Notes under the pieces: generated by a model
The model's database searches: none
What the model was told of the DNA's origin: nothing
The model's input: the letters and a program-made list of their open reading frames with translations, nothing else
Position numbers and translations under genes: made by a program
Assembly: GCF_024734665.1 (NCBI RefSeq)
Contig: NZ_CP102931.1
Location: forward strand, 4,896,001 to 4,960,000
Direction: 5' to 3'
DNA: 64,000 nt
From: Variovorax paradoxus
GTDB taxonomy: Bacteria > Pseudomonadota > Gammaproteobacteria > Burkholderiales > Burkholderiaceae_C
In this document: positions 51,367-59,558 of the stretch, piece after piece
How the letters are laid out: each line of letters begins with the position of its first letter
Position numbering within the stretch: position 1 is the first letter of the stretch

Positions 51367-51975
51367 TCAGGCCGGCAAGCGCAGCACCGGCAGGTGCCAG
51401 CCGCCGTAGATTCCGCCCAGGCGGAGCGCCACGATCAGCAGCACGCCGGCATGAAAAGCCCAGCGCCGCGGCGTTCCGGTCGCCTGCAGCAGCAGGTAGG
51501 CCGCAATGCCCGCGATGGCGGCCGAGCCGTAGATGCCGCTGCTCAGCAGCAGCGGGATGCGGGCTGTGAACACATCGCGCAACAGCCCGCCGGCCGCGCC
51601 GGTCATGGTGCCGACCAGCAGCACGATGACGGCCGGCAGGCGCCGCTCCTCGGCCACCTGCGCACCGGTGATGGCGAACAGGCCGAGCCCCAGGGCGTCA
51701 GCAACGGCCAGCGCATGCTCCGGCACCGGCAACAGGTGCACCCAGACAATCGTGAGCGCCGCCGCCGCGAGAATCACGTAGACATACCGGGTGTCGCGGA
51801 TCCAGAACACCGGATGGCGGTCGAGCAGCAGGTCGCGCAGCGTGCCGCCGCCCACCGCGGTGACCGAAGCGATCACCACCACGCCCAGCCAGTCGAGGCC
51901 CGCATGGCCGGCCCCCAGTGCCCCACTGACCGCGAAGACCGCCACACCGGCGAGATCGAGGACGTAGAGCAGCAC
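51367..51975 (-). CDS. trimeric intracellular cation (TRIC/UPF0126) channel family protein
   Basis: A 202-residue membrane protein with seven hydrophobic helices in two repeats, each carrying a glycine-rich motif: AVGGGTLRDLLLDR near 38-51 and GAAGGLLRDVF near 124-134, the signature of UPF0126/TRIC-type proteins (prokaryotic K+-type channels or glycine transport homologues). The start is GTG at 51975, placed so that the protein opens LLYVLDLAGVAVFAVSGA as relatives do; it lies 5 nt after the folK stop. There is no ATG near. Confidence 0.87.
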   Translation of the reverse strand: MLLYVLDLAGVAVFAVSGALGAGHAGLDWLGVVVIASVTAVGGGTLRDLLLDRHPVFWIRDTRYVYVILAAAALTIVWVHLLPVPEHALAVADALGLGLFAITGAQVAEERRLPAVIVLLVGTMTGAAGGLLRDVFTARIPLLLSSGIYGSAAIAGIAAYLLLQATGTPRRWAFHAGVLLIVALRLGGIYGGWHLPVLRLPA

Positions 51976-51980
51976 GGCCT

Positions 51981-52619
51981 TCAGACGATGCGCTTGACCA
52001 CCTGACCCGTGACACGTGCCAGCGCAGCGCGCGGCACCTTGTCGGGCGCGATTTCGGCGAGCGGCTTCAGCACGAAGGCGCGCTCGCGCATGCGGGGGTG
52101 CGGCAAGGTCAGCGTCGGTGTGTCGATCACCGAGTTGCCGTGCATCAGCAAATCGAGATCGAGCGTGCGCGGCGCATTGGGAAACGGCCTTTCGCGGCCG
52201 GCCAGCGCCTCCAGGCGCTGCAACGCCACGAGCAGTTGCTCGGCATCCAGGCCGGTGCGCACGGCCACCACGGCGTTGATGAAATCGGGGCCTTCGGCAT
52301 CCACCGGCTCGCTGCGATAGAGCGACGAACGGGCCGTCACCACGGTTCGCTGAAGCGCGCCGATGTCCGCCATGGCGGCCTTCACGGCTGCCTCGGCATC
52401 GCCCAGGTTGGCGCCGATGGCGATGAAGGCCTGTGCCGTGGGGTAGTCCTCCCGCGGACCGCGTGGGCTGCGCGAAGGAGCGCGGGTGGGCGCGCGGCGC
52501 GCGGGCGGGCCGCTCTTGGCGCCTGCAGACGGCGGCTTGGCGCCACCACCCGCGCGCGGCGGTGCCGCCTTGGCCTTGGGGCCTGGCTTGCCGTCCTTCG
52601 GCCGGTTGGGCGTGCTCAT
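51981..52619 (-). CDS. folK: 2-amino-4-hydroxy-6-hydroxymethyldihydropteridine diphosphokinase
   Basis: A 212-residue HPPK of folate synthesis that transfers pyrophosphate from ATP to the pterin. The core starts at AFIAIGANLGD (~64-74), then SSLYRSEPVD, FINAVVAV, and the signature RTLDLDLLMHG near 152-162 with the metal-binding Asp pair. An extra ~60-residue N-terminal stretch is Pro/Ala/Lys/Arg-rich and looks disordered. The ATG overlaps the pcnB stop (ATGA at 52619-52616). A shorter start within the extension is possible. Confidence 0.94.
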   Translation of the reverse strand: MSTPNRPKDGKPGPKAKAAPPRAGGGAKPPSAGAKSGPPARRAPTRAPSRSPRGPREDYPTAQAFIAIGANLGDAEAAVKAAMADIGALQRTVVTARSSLYRSEPVDAEGPDFINAVVAVRTGLDAEQLLVALQRLEALAGRERPFPNAPRTLDLDLLMHGNSVIDTPTLTLPHPRMRERAFVLKPLAEIAPDKVPRAALARVTGQVVKRIV

Positions 52620-54250
52620 GCGCCTTCGGCGCTCCCGCCGCCCCCACCACCAGCACCGCCACCGCCTCCGGTGCGTGGCTTGCGGCGACGCCGGCGCTTG
52701 CGTGGCACTGCCTCGCCATCGGGCGGCACTGCGCCAGCTTCTACTTCAACCTCTTCGACTTCGTCGTCCTGCTCCGAATCGGGGGCCTGGCTCTTGCGCA
52801 CGGCCGGTTCACCGCCGCGCGACTTCGGCGCCGGGGTTTCGCGCACCCGCACGCGCTGGCGCACCTTCTGCTCCTCGCGCACCTGCTCCAGCAGGTCCTG
52901 GCGGCGCACGTCGTCGGCAATGCTGAATTCCTGCCACCACTCGGCAATCGCCTCGCTCACCTCGCCCACGTCGGCGCGCAGGCGCATGAAATCGAACGCG
53001 GCGCGGAAGCGCGCCTGCTCGACCAGGCTGTAGGGCGTGGAGCCGGTGCGCTTGTCGAAGCGCGGCTGCATCATCCAGATCTCGCGCATATCGGCGGCCA
53101 GCTTGCCGCGGCCCGAGACATCGCCGATGCGGGCATTGAACACGTCGTCGATGGCGTCCTGCAGCGCCGGGAACGGCGGCTGCGGGCGCTGGCCGTGGCG
53201 GCCTTCCTGGCGCTGGGCCCAGCCGTCGCGCACGTCGGCCCACAGCACACAGGCCAGCAGGAAGCTGGGCGCCACGGGCTTGCCTTCACCCACGCGGCGG
53301 TCGGTGTCCTGCAGGGCGGCCTTCACGAAGGGCTGGTCGGCGCGCTCCACCACCACGTCGAGCAGTGGATAGATGCCGCGAGCCAGGCCGAGCTTGTTGA
53401 GCTGCTCGACGGTCGCAATCGCGTGGCCGGTCTGCAGCAGCTTGAGCATTTCATCGAACAGGCGGCTTTGCGGCACATCGGCCAGCAGCTTGCTCGACTC
53501 GATCAGCGGAGCCGCCGTCTTGGCTTCCATCTTGAAGCCCAGGGCGGCGAGCTTGGCCGAGAAGCGGATGGCGCGAATGATGCGCACCGGGTCTTCGCGG
53601 TAGCGCGTGGCCGGATCGCCGATCATGCGCAGCGTGAGCTTCTGCGCGTCCTTGATGCCGTTGTGATAGTCGACCACGACCTGGTTGGCCGGGTCGTAGT
53701 ACATGGCGTTCACGGTGAAGTCGCGGCGCGCCGCGTCTTCTTCCTGCGGGCCCCAGACGTTGTCGCGCAGCACGCGGCCGCTGGCGTCCACGGCGTGCTT
53801 CATGCTGGCAAGCTCGCCCTTGCTGGTGCGCTCGTTGCCCGCCACTTGCTCGGAGGCGGTGTTGTCCATGTAGGCGCGGAAGGTCGAGACTTCGATCACC
53901 TCGTGTTCGCGCCCACGGCCGTACACCACGTGCACGATGCGAAAACGCCGCCCGATGATGAAGGCGCGGCGAAACAGCGACTTGACCTGCTCGGGCGTGG
54001 CATTGGTGGCCACGTCGAAGTCCTTGGGGCGCAGCCCCAGCAGCAGGTCGCGCACCGCGCCGCCCACCACGTAGGCCTCGTAGCCGGCCTGCTGCAGCGT
54101 CGTGACCACGTTCTTCGCGCGTTCGTCGACCAGGGCCGGATCGATCTTGTGAACCTCTGCCGGCACCTCCTGGCGCTTGCCGAAGCGGCTCTTGCCCTGC
54201 GTGCCGCCGGCAGATTTGCCGAGCAGCTTGTCGATGAATTTCTTGATCAT
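52616..54250 (-). CDS. pcnB: polynucleotide adenylyltransferase (poly(A) polymerase I)
   Basis: A 544-residue class-II nucleotidyltransferase that adds poly(A) tails to RNA. The catalytic motif YVVGGAVRDLLLGLRPKDFD near 55-74 holds the GG..RD..LG..(K)DxD pattern, followed by RRDFTVNAMYY and EDPVRIIRAIRFSAKL. The C-terminal ~90 residues are rich in Arg/Pro/Glu/Gly and end in a poly-Gly run, as in other betaproteobacterial enzymes. It lies in the typical order hda-pcnB-folK. Confidence 0.95.
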   Translation of the reverse strand: MIKKFIDKLLGKSAGGTQGKSRFGKRQEVPAEVHKIDPALVDERAKNVVTTLQQAGYEAYVVGGAVRDLLLGLRPKDFDVATNATPEQVKSLFRRAFIIGRRFRIVHVVYGRGREHEVIEVSTFRAYMDNTASEQVAGNERTSKGELASMKHAVDASGRVLRDNVWGPQEEDAARRDFTVNAMYYDPANQVVVDYHNGIKDAQKLTLRMIGDPATRYREDPVRIIRAIRFSAKLAALGFKMEAKTAAPLIESSKLLADVPQSRLFDEMLKLLQTGHAIATVEQLNKLGLARGIYPLLDVVVERADQPFVKAALQDTDRRVGEGKPVAPSFLLACVLWADVRDGWAQRQEGRHGQRPQPPFPALQDAIDDVFNARIGDVSGRGKLAADMREIWMMQPRFDKRTGSTPYSLVEQARFRAAFDFMRLRADVGEVSEAIAEWWQEFSIADDVRRQDLLEQVREEQKVRQRVRVRETPAPKSRGGEPAVRKSQAPDSEQDDEVEEVEVEAGAVPPDGEAVPRKRRRRRKPRTGGGGGAGGGGGGSAEGA

Positions 54251-54277
54251 TGTTGGTTGAAAGCCTAGTTCGCTCTT

Positions 54278-54964
54278 TTATTCGTTCTCGAGCATGGAGC
54301 GGATCAGCGGAATGGTGATCGCGCGTTGCGTCTGCAGGGCATAGCCGTCGAGCTGCGTGAGCAGCTCCATCAGGCTGCCGAGGTCGCGGCTGAAGCGGTG
54401 CAGCATGTAGTCGAGCACGTCGTCGGACAGCATCACGCCGCGCGCATCGGCGGCCTGGCGCAACACCGCGCGGCGTTCGCTTTCGCTCAGCACCTGCAAG
54501 TGGAACACGTGGCCCCAGCCGAGGCGGGTGCGCAGGTCTTCGCGCAGCGGCAGGTCGGCCGGCGGCAAGGCGCCGGCGGCGACCACGCCGCGCTGCAGGG
54601 TCTGGGCGTTGACGAACCAGTTGAAGGCCGCGTGCTGCTGCACGGCGGTGTAGAGGTGCACGTCGTCGAGCAGGACGGCGCCCCAGCGCTCGTCGAACTC
54701 GGGCGGCTCCAGCAGGCCGGCGTGCAGCCAGCCCACGCTGGCGCCCTGCTCGCGCAGTGCGACACGCACCGATTCGAGCAGATGGCTCTTGCCGCTGCCG
54801 CCTTCGCCCCACAGATAGGTGGGCACCGGCGAGTGCAGCGCGGGGCTGCCGGCGCCGCCCACCCACACTTGCAGGTGCCGCAGCGCCGCCTCGTTGGGGC
54901 CGGCAAAAAAGGCGTCGAAGCTGGGGCCCGTCGCAATGCCGATATCGAGCGCGAGCTGTTTCAT
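54278..54964 (-). CDS. hda: DnaA regulatory inactivator Hda
   Basis: A 228-residue AAA+ protein related to the DnaA ATPase domain. It begins [10 protein letters not shown] (beta-clamp-binding QLxLD-type motif), has Walker A GEGGSGKS near 53-60, Walker B AVLLDDVH near 94, and sensor-region RTRLGWG. It promotes ATP hydrolysis on DnaA after initiation. The ATG at 54964 is chosen to begin at the clamp-binding motif; an ATG five codons earlier is possible. It is divergent from purM with 130 bp between. Confidence 0.93.
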   Translation of the reverse strand: MKQLALDIGIATGPSFDAFFAGPNEAALRHLQVWVGGAGSPALHSPVPTYLWGEGGSGKSHLLESVRVALREQGASVGWLHAGLLEPPEFDERWGAVLLDDVHLYTAVQQHAAFNWFVNAQTLQRGVVAAGALPPADLPLREDLRTRLGWGHVFHLQVLSESERRAVLRQAADARGVMLSDDVLDYMLHRFSRDLGSLMELLTQLDGYALQTQRAITIPLIRSMLENE

Positions 54965-55094
54965 CCCGGGAAGGTTCATGGAGGGGGCCGCGAGGGCCCT
55001 TAAAATCGTGAGGAATTCTATCGGCCCGGCCACCATGGTTACCGGCGCCGCCTTCCGCTCCTACTCTTCGCGTCCTTCCCGACCTCGACCACCC

Positions 55095-56135
55095 ATGACT
55101 TCCCCTACGCCCACTCCTCTCAGCTACAAGGATGCCGGTGTCGACATCGATGCCGGCGACGCGCTGGTCGACCGCATCAAGCCCCTGGCCAAGAAGACCA
55201 TGCGCGAAGGAGTGCTGGCCGGCATCGGCGGCTTCGGCGCCCTGTTCGAGGTGCCCAAGCGCTACAAGGAGCCGGTGCTGGTGAGCGGAACCGACGGCGT
55301 GGGCACCAAGCTCAAGCTGGCTTTCGAATGGAACATGCACGACACGGTCGGCATCGACCTGGTGGCAATGAGCGTCAACGACGTGCTGGTGCAGGGCGCC
55401 GAGCCCCTGTTCTTCCTCGACTACTTCGCCTGCGGCAGGCTGGACGTGGACACGGCCGCAGCCGTGGTCGGCGGCATCGCCCGCGGCTGCGAACTGTCCG
55501 GTTGCGCGCTGATCGGCGGCGAAACCGCAGAAATGCCCGGCATGTACCCGGCCGGTGAGTACGACCTGGCGGGCTTTGCGGTCGGCGCGGTCGAAAAGTC
55601 GAAGATTCTCACGGGCCAGAACGTCAAGCCCGGCGACGTGGTGCTGGGCCTGGCCTCGGCCGGCGTGCACTCCAACGGTTTCAGCCTGGTGCGCAAGGTG
55701 ATCGAACGCGCCGGCGCCGACCTGCCCGCCACCCTCGACGGCAAGCCCTTCCGCGAAGCCGTGATGGAACCCACCCACCTCTACGTGAAGCCGGTGCTCG
55801 AAGCGCTGGGCAAGCACCCGATCAAGGCCCTGGCCCACATCACCGGCGGCGGCCTGCTCGAGAACATCCCGCGCGTACTGCCCGAAGGCACCGCAGCCCA
55901 CCTGAAGAAGGGCAGCTGGCCGCAGACCGAGCTGTTCGCCTGGCTGCAGAAGGTGGCCGGCATCGACGACATCGAGATGAACCGCACCTTCAACAACGGC
56001 ATCGGCATGGTGGTCGTGATCGACGCGGCTGAAGCCGCCGCCTGCGCCGCCACGCTGCGCGCTGCCGGCGAGTCGGTGCACGAGATCGGCGTGATCGCCG
56101 AGCGCGGCGAAGGCGCCGCGGTAGTCGTCGGCTGA
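55095..56135 (+). CDS. purM: phosphoribosylformylglycinamidine cyclo-ligase
   Basis: A 346-residue AIR synthetase of purine synthesis (FGAM to AIR with ATP). It has [20 protein letters not shown] at residues 9-28, [38 protein letters not shown] (cited as MSVNDVL and [12 protein letters not shown]), GGETAEMPG, and [11 protein letters not shown]. The ATG at 55095 is chosen because it opens on the standard family N-terminus; longer frames extend over the hda promoter. It is followed by the AI-2E-type exporter gene. Confidence 0.97.
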   Translation: MTSPTPTPLSYKDAGVDIDAGDALVDRIKPLAKKTMREGVLAGIGGFGALFEVPKRYKEPVLVSGTDGVGTKLKLAFEWNMHDTVGIDLVAMSVNDVLVQGAEPLFFLDYFACGRLDVDTAAAVVGGIARGCELSGCALIGGETAEMPGMYPAGEYDLAGFAVGAVEKSKILTGQNVKPGDVVLGLASAGVHSNGFSLVRKVIERAGADLPATLDGKPFREAVMEPTHLYVKPVLEALGKHPIKALAHITGGGLLENIPRVLPEGTAAHLKKGSWPQTELFAWLQKVAGIDDIEMNRTFNNGIGMVVVIDAAEAAACAATLRAAGESVHEIGVIAERGEGAAVVVG

Positions 56136-56185
56136 GCGCCGGCCGCCCATCCACAATGTCCTGAACTGAGCACGCGACGCACCGG

Positions 56186-57271
56186 ATGGCCAAGAAGCCA
56201 CAACCCATCAGCCCCGCCGTGACAACGGCCCCCGTCCACCGCCCGCCCGCCTCGCGTGGCGTGATGATCGCAAGCTACCTGCTGATGCTGGCCGCCTTGC
56301 TGCTGGTGATGTGGGAACACCTGCTGCCGGGGCTGCTGTGCGTCTGCATCGGCTTCCTGGCCACGCGGTGGTTCGCACGGGTGCTGAGCGCGGGCATGCG
56401 GCGCATTCCAGCGCTCGGCGGCCAGAGCGCCGATGGCTGGGCCGGCGTGCTGGCCGTCATCCTCGTGCTGGTGGGGCCGATCGCGCTGATCACGCTGCTG
56501 CTGTCGCAGGCCCGCGAATACATCGTCGATGCGCCCGACCAGTACCGCGAACTGCTCGACTACACGGCGCGCACGGTGCTCGAGCTGCGCTCCAAGCTGC
56601 CAGTCGAAATCGCGGTGTACCTCCCCGAGGGCGCGGCCGAGGTGCAGCGGGTGATCGCCAATTACCTGCGCGCGCAGGCCGGCTCGCTGGCCGTGGCCGG
56701 GCGGGCCTGGCTGCACGGCATTCTCTTTTCGTACGTGGGCCTGATCGTGGGCGGCCTGGCCGCCGTGGGGCACGCGCCGCTGCGCCGCCTGCCACTGGCC
56801 GACCAACTGCACCAGCGCGTGCGGACCTTCGGCGAGGCCTTCGGGCAGATCGTGGCGGCCCAGTTCTGGATCGCGGCCTTCAACACGCTGCTCACGGCCA
56901 TCTTCCTGCTGTTCATCATGCCGACGTGGGGCGCGCACCTGCCGTACACGCCAGCGCTCATCACCCTCACCTTCCTGGCGGGGCTGGTGCCGATCGTGGG
57001 CAACCTGGTCTGCAACTCGGTGATCACGCTGGTGGGGCTGTCGGTGTCGCCGGTCACGGCGGCGGCGTGCCTGATCTTCCTGATCGTGATCCACAAGGCT
57101 GAATACGTCATCAACGCCAAAGTGGTCGGCGCACGCACACAGATGAGCGTGTGGGAGCTGCTGGCCGTGATGTTCGTGGCCGAGGCGGTGTTCGGGCCGG
57201 CCGGGCTGGTGGCGGCGCCGCTGTACTACGCGTACCTGAAGAAAGAGCTGCAGGCCGCGTCGCTGGTCTGA
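56186..57271 (+). CDS. AI-2E family transporter (PerM/YdgG-like)
   Basis: A 361-residue membrane protein with about seven to eight helices in the family pattern: a pair at the N-terminus (~28-65), one at 85-110, a long soluble central part (~110-165), then helices to the C-terminus. It carries the typical C-terminal motif VVIGARTQM-like segment (here AKVVGARTQMSVWELLAVMF). The family exports autoinducer-2 in some bacteria but many members have other or unknown roles. It lies 50 bp past purM, a common neighbourhood in betaproteobacteria. Confidence 0.9.
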   Translation: MAKKPQPISPAVTTAPVHRPPASRGVMIASYLLMLAALLLVMWEHLLPGLLCVCIGFLATRWFARVLSAGMRRIPALGGQSADGWAGVLAVILVLVGPIALITLLLSQAREYIVDAPDQYRELLDYTARTVLELRSKLPVEIAVYLPEGAAEVQRVIANYLRAQAGSLAVAGRAWLHGILFSYVGLIVGGLAAVGHAPLRRLPLADQLHQRVRTFGEAFGQIVAAQFWIAAFNTLLTAIFLLFIMPTWGAHLPYTPALITLTFLAGLVPIVGNLVCNSVITLVGLSVSPVTAAACLIFLIVIHKAEYVINAKVVGARTQMSVWELLAVMFVAEAVFGPAGLVAAPLYYAYLKKELQAASLV

Positions 57272-57391
57272 CGAGGCCATCAGGCAGCAATGTCCTGATC
57301 TGATCGGTTTTGGTCCGGCCGCGAGCGGACTGCGGGCTGGCAAGGCAGAAGAATAGGCGGCATCATCCACTTCGCCCCTGCGAGCCCCGCC

Positions 57392-57952
57392 ATGAAAACC
57401 TGTCTGATTGTGATCGACGCCCAGGAATCGTTCCGCCAGCGCGCGTACTGGTCCGAAAGCCATGCCGCTCCCTACTTCACCGCGCAGAACGCGCTGATCG
57501 AAGGCTGCACCGCCGCTGGCGTGCCGATCGTGCGGGTCTTTCACACCGACGAGCCGTCCGATGCGAGCAACCCGTTTGCCGTCGAATCGGGCCACGTACG
57601 CCCCATCGGCGGGCTTGCCGACTTCGCTGCCACGGGCACCTTCACCAAGCACCGCCACAGCGCGCTGGTCAACAGCGGACTGGACATCTGGCTCACGCAG
57701 AACGGCATCGGCCGGCTGATCGTGAGCGGCATCCGCACCGAGCAGTGCTGCGAAACCACCACCCGCCACGCCTCGGACCTGGGCTGGGAGGTCGACTACG
57801 TGACCGACGCCACGCTCACCTTCGACATGGTGCAGCCCGACGGCCGGCCGCTTTCGGCCTCCGACATCAAGGCCCGCACCGCCACCGTGCTGCAAGGCCG
57901 CTTCGCCACCGTCTGCACCGTGGCGCAGGCGCTCGAACGGGCCGTGGCGTGA
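57392..57952 (+). CDS. isochorismatase-like cysteine hydrolase
   Basis: A 186-residue member of the isochorismatase/nicotinamidase superfamily. The catalytic triad candidates are Asp in VIDAQESF (D9), Lys in FTKHRHSAL (near K88) and Cys in SGIRTEQCCETT (near C121-122). It likely hydrolyses an amide or related bond. It is the first of three closely packed genes with a PfpI-type and a GlxA-type protein, suggesting one small pathway with its regulator. The 120-bp upstream gap holds its probable promoter. Confidence 0.9.
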   Translation: MKTCLIVIDAQESFRQRAYWSESHAAPYFTAQNALIEGCTAAGVPIVRVFHTDEPSDASNPFAVESGHVRPIGGLADFAATGTFTKHRHSALVNSGLDIWLTQNGIGRLIVSGIRTEQCCETTTRHASDLGWEVDYVTDATLTFDMVQPDGRPLSASDIKARTATVLQGRFATVCTVAQALERAVA

Positions 57953-57957
57953 GCGGC

Positions 57958-58587
57958 ATGAGCTTGCGCGTACTCATCCTCGCCTTCGACGGCGTCGAGG
58001 CGCTGGACTTCGCCGGCCCCTTCGAGGTGTTCACCACTGCGAGCCGGGTCAGCCAGCGGATGCAGCCAGGCACGGCGGCGCCGTTCGATGTCGCATCGGT
58101 GGCCCATGCGGCAGGCGGCCAGCCCGTGCAGGCGCGCGCCGGCCTGCAACTGCTGGTCGACCACACGCTGGCCGACAGCCCGAAGGCCGACGTGCTGATC
58201 GTCCCTGGCGGCGTGGTCGACGCGCCGATGGCCAGCCCCGACACGCTGCGCTGGATCGCCCGCAGCGCCGCTGGCGCGCAGGTCGTCGCCTCAGTCTGCA
58301 CCGGCGCGTTCCTGCTGGCCGAAAGCGGCGTGATCACGAACGACACAGTCACCACCCACTGGGAAGACATCGCCGACCTGCGCGAGCGCTTTCCTTTGCT
58401 CGACGTGCGCGACGGCGTGCGCTGGGTCGACAACGGCCGCATCGTCAGTTCCGCAGGCATCAGCGCCGGCATCGACATGAGCCTGCACCTCGTCGAGCGG
58501 CTGGCCGGGCGCGAACTGGCCGAGCGCACCGCGCGCCAGATGGACTACGCATGGACCCGCAACCCCAGCCACAACCCATCCGCGTAG
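57958..58587 (+). CDS. DJ-1/PfpI family protein (class-I glutamine amidotransferase-like)
   Basis: A 209-residue DJ-1/PfpI-fold protein. The elbow cysteine is in VASVCTGAFLLAESG (near C107), with the preceding Glu/Asp in LDFAGPFEVF near 19. Related proteins include isonitrile hydratase and uncharacterised hydrolases. ATG at 57958 is used; a GTG three codons earlier overlaps the upstream stop (GTGA at 57949) and is also possible. It overlaps the next gene by 37 bp in another frame. Confidence 0.88.
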   Translation: MSLRVLILAFDGVEALDFAGPFEVFTTASRVSQRMQPGTAAPFDVASVAHAAGGQPVQARAGLQLLVDHTLADSPKADVLIVPGGVVDAPMASPDTLRWIARSAAGAQVVASVCTGAFLLAESGVITNDTVTTHWEDIADLRERFPLLDVRDGVRWVDNGRIVSSAGISAGIDMSLHLVERLAGRELAERTARQMDYAWTRNPSHNPSA

Positions 58588-59552
58588 TCTTCGTCCTCCT
58601 GCCCGGCAGCATCGTGCTCGACTGGGCCGGCCCGGCCGAGGCGCTGCGCATCGCCAACCAGCGGCTGCGCGCAATGGGCCAGCCCGAGCGTTTTGCCATC
58701 GAGTTCGCGAGCCCCCGGCCGACGGCGATGGGCTCGGTCGGCGTCGCGCTGGCCGGGCTCTCGCCCTTGCCGACGCAGTGGGACGGCCCCGGCTGGATCG
58801 TGCTGGTCGGCCTGCCCGGCGACACCATTGCCATCGACAACCCCGAGACGCAAGACTTGCTGCACTGGCTGCGCGGCCTGCGCTTCGAGCGCGACCGGCT
58901 GGAGCTGCTGACGATCTGCGCCGGCGCGGTGCTGGCCGCGCATGCCGGCGCGCTGGCGGGCCGGCGCGCCACCACGCACCACCAGCACCTCGACGAGTTG
59001 CGTGCCGTGGAGCCGCGCTGCGACGTGGTCAGCAACCGCGTGTTCGTGATCGATCCGCCGCTGTACAGCAGCGCGGGCGTGACGACCGGCATCGACCTGG
59101 TCCTGCACCGCATCGCCGGGCTGTGCGGCGAAGCGCTCGCGGCGCAGGTCGCGCAGACCATGGTGGTGGCGCTGCGCCGCGGCCCGCACGACCCGGAGCT
59201 GTCGCCCTTTCTTGCCTACCGCAACCACCTGCATGCCGCGCTGCACCGCGTGCAGGACGCGGTCAGCGAACAGCCGCAGGCCGACTGGAGCGTGCCGCGC
59301 ATGGCCGAGGTGGCGCACACCTCGGCGCGGCACCTCACGCGGCTGTTTGTCGAACATGCGGGCGTGGCGCCGCTGGCCTATTTGCGGCGGCTGCGGCTTG
59401 CGGCCGCGCAACTCGCGCTGGCCTCGGGCGCGAGCGTGACGCGGGCGGCGGAGCAGTCGGGCTTCGGCTCGGACACCCAGTTGCGCCGCGCGTGGCACCA
59501 GTTCGGGTTGCCGGGCTCGCCTTCGGAGGCGAACTCGGCCTTCAAGGCCTGA
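58551..59552 (+). CDS. GlxA family transcriptional regulator (PfpI-like domain plus AraC HTH)
   Basis: A 333-residue regulator: N-terminal GATase1/DJ-1-like domain (~10-195, with LTICAGAVLAAHAG at the elbow and STGIDLVLHRIAG-type segment) and a C-terminal AraC-type double HTH (~230-325, RHLTRLFVEHAGVAPLAYLRRLRL then AEQSGFGSDTQLRRAW). The gene starts 37 bp inside the PfpI gene. It probably controls this three-gene set in response to a small molecule bound by the N-terminal domain. Confidence 0.91.
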   Translation: MDPQPQPQPIRVVFVLLPGSIVLDWAGPAEALRIANQRLRAMGQPERFAIEFASPRPTAMGSVGVALAGLSPLPTQWDGPGWIVLVGLPGDTIAIDNPETQDLLHWLRGLRFERDRLELLTICAGAVLAAHAGALAGRRATTHHQHLDELRAVEPRCDVVSNRVFVIDPPLYSSAGVTTGIDLVLHRIAGLCGEALAAQVAQTMVVALRRGPHDPELSPFLAYRNHLHAALHRVQDAVSEQPQADWSVPRMAEVAHTSARHLTRLFVEHAGVAPLAYLRRLRLAAAQLALASGASVTRAAEQSGFGSDTQLRRAWHQFGLPGSPSEANSAFKA

Positions 59553-59558
59553 AGACGC

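Noticed and set aside
53451..55090. Long minus-strand frame across pcnB and hda in another reading frame
   Set aside because: The pcnB and hda frames show clear catalytic motifs; this frame is compositional noise.
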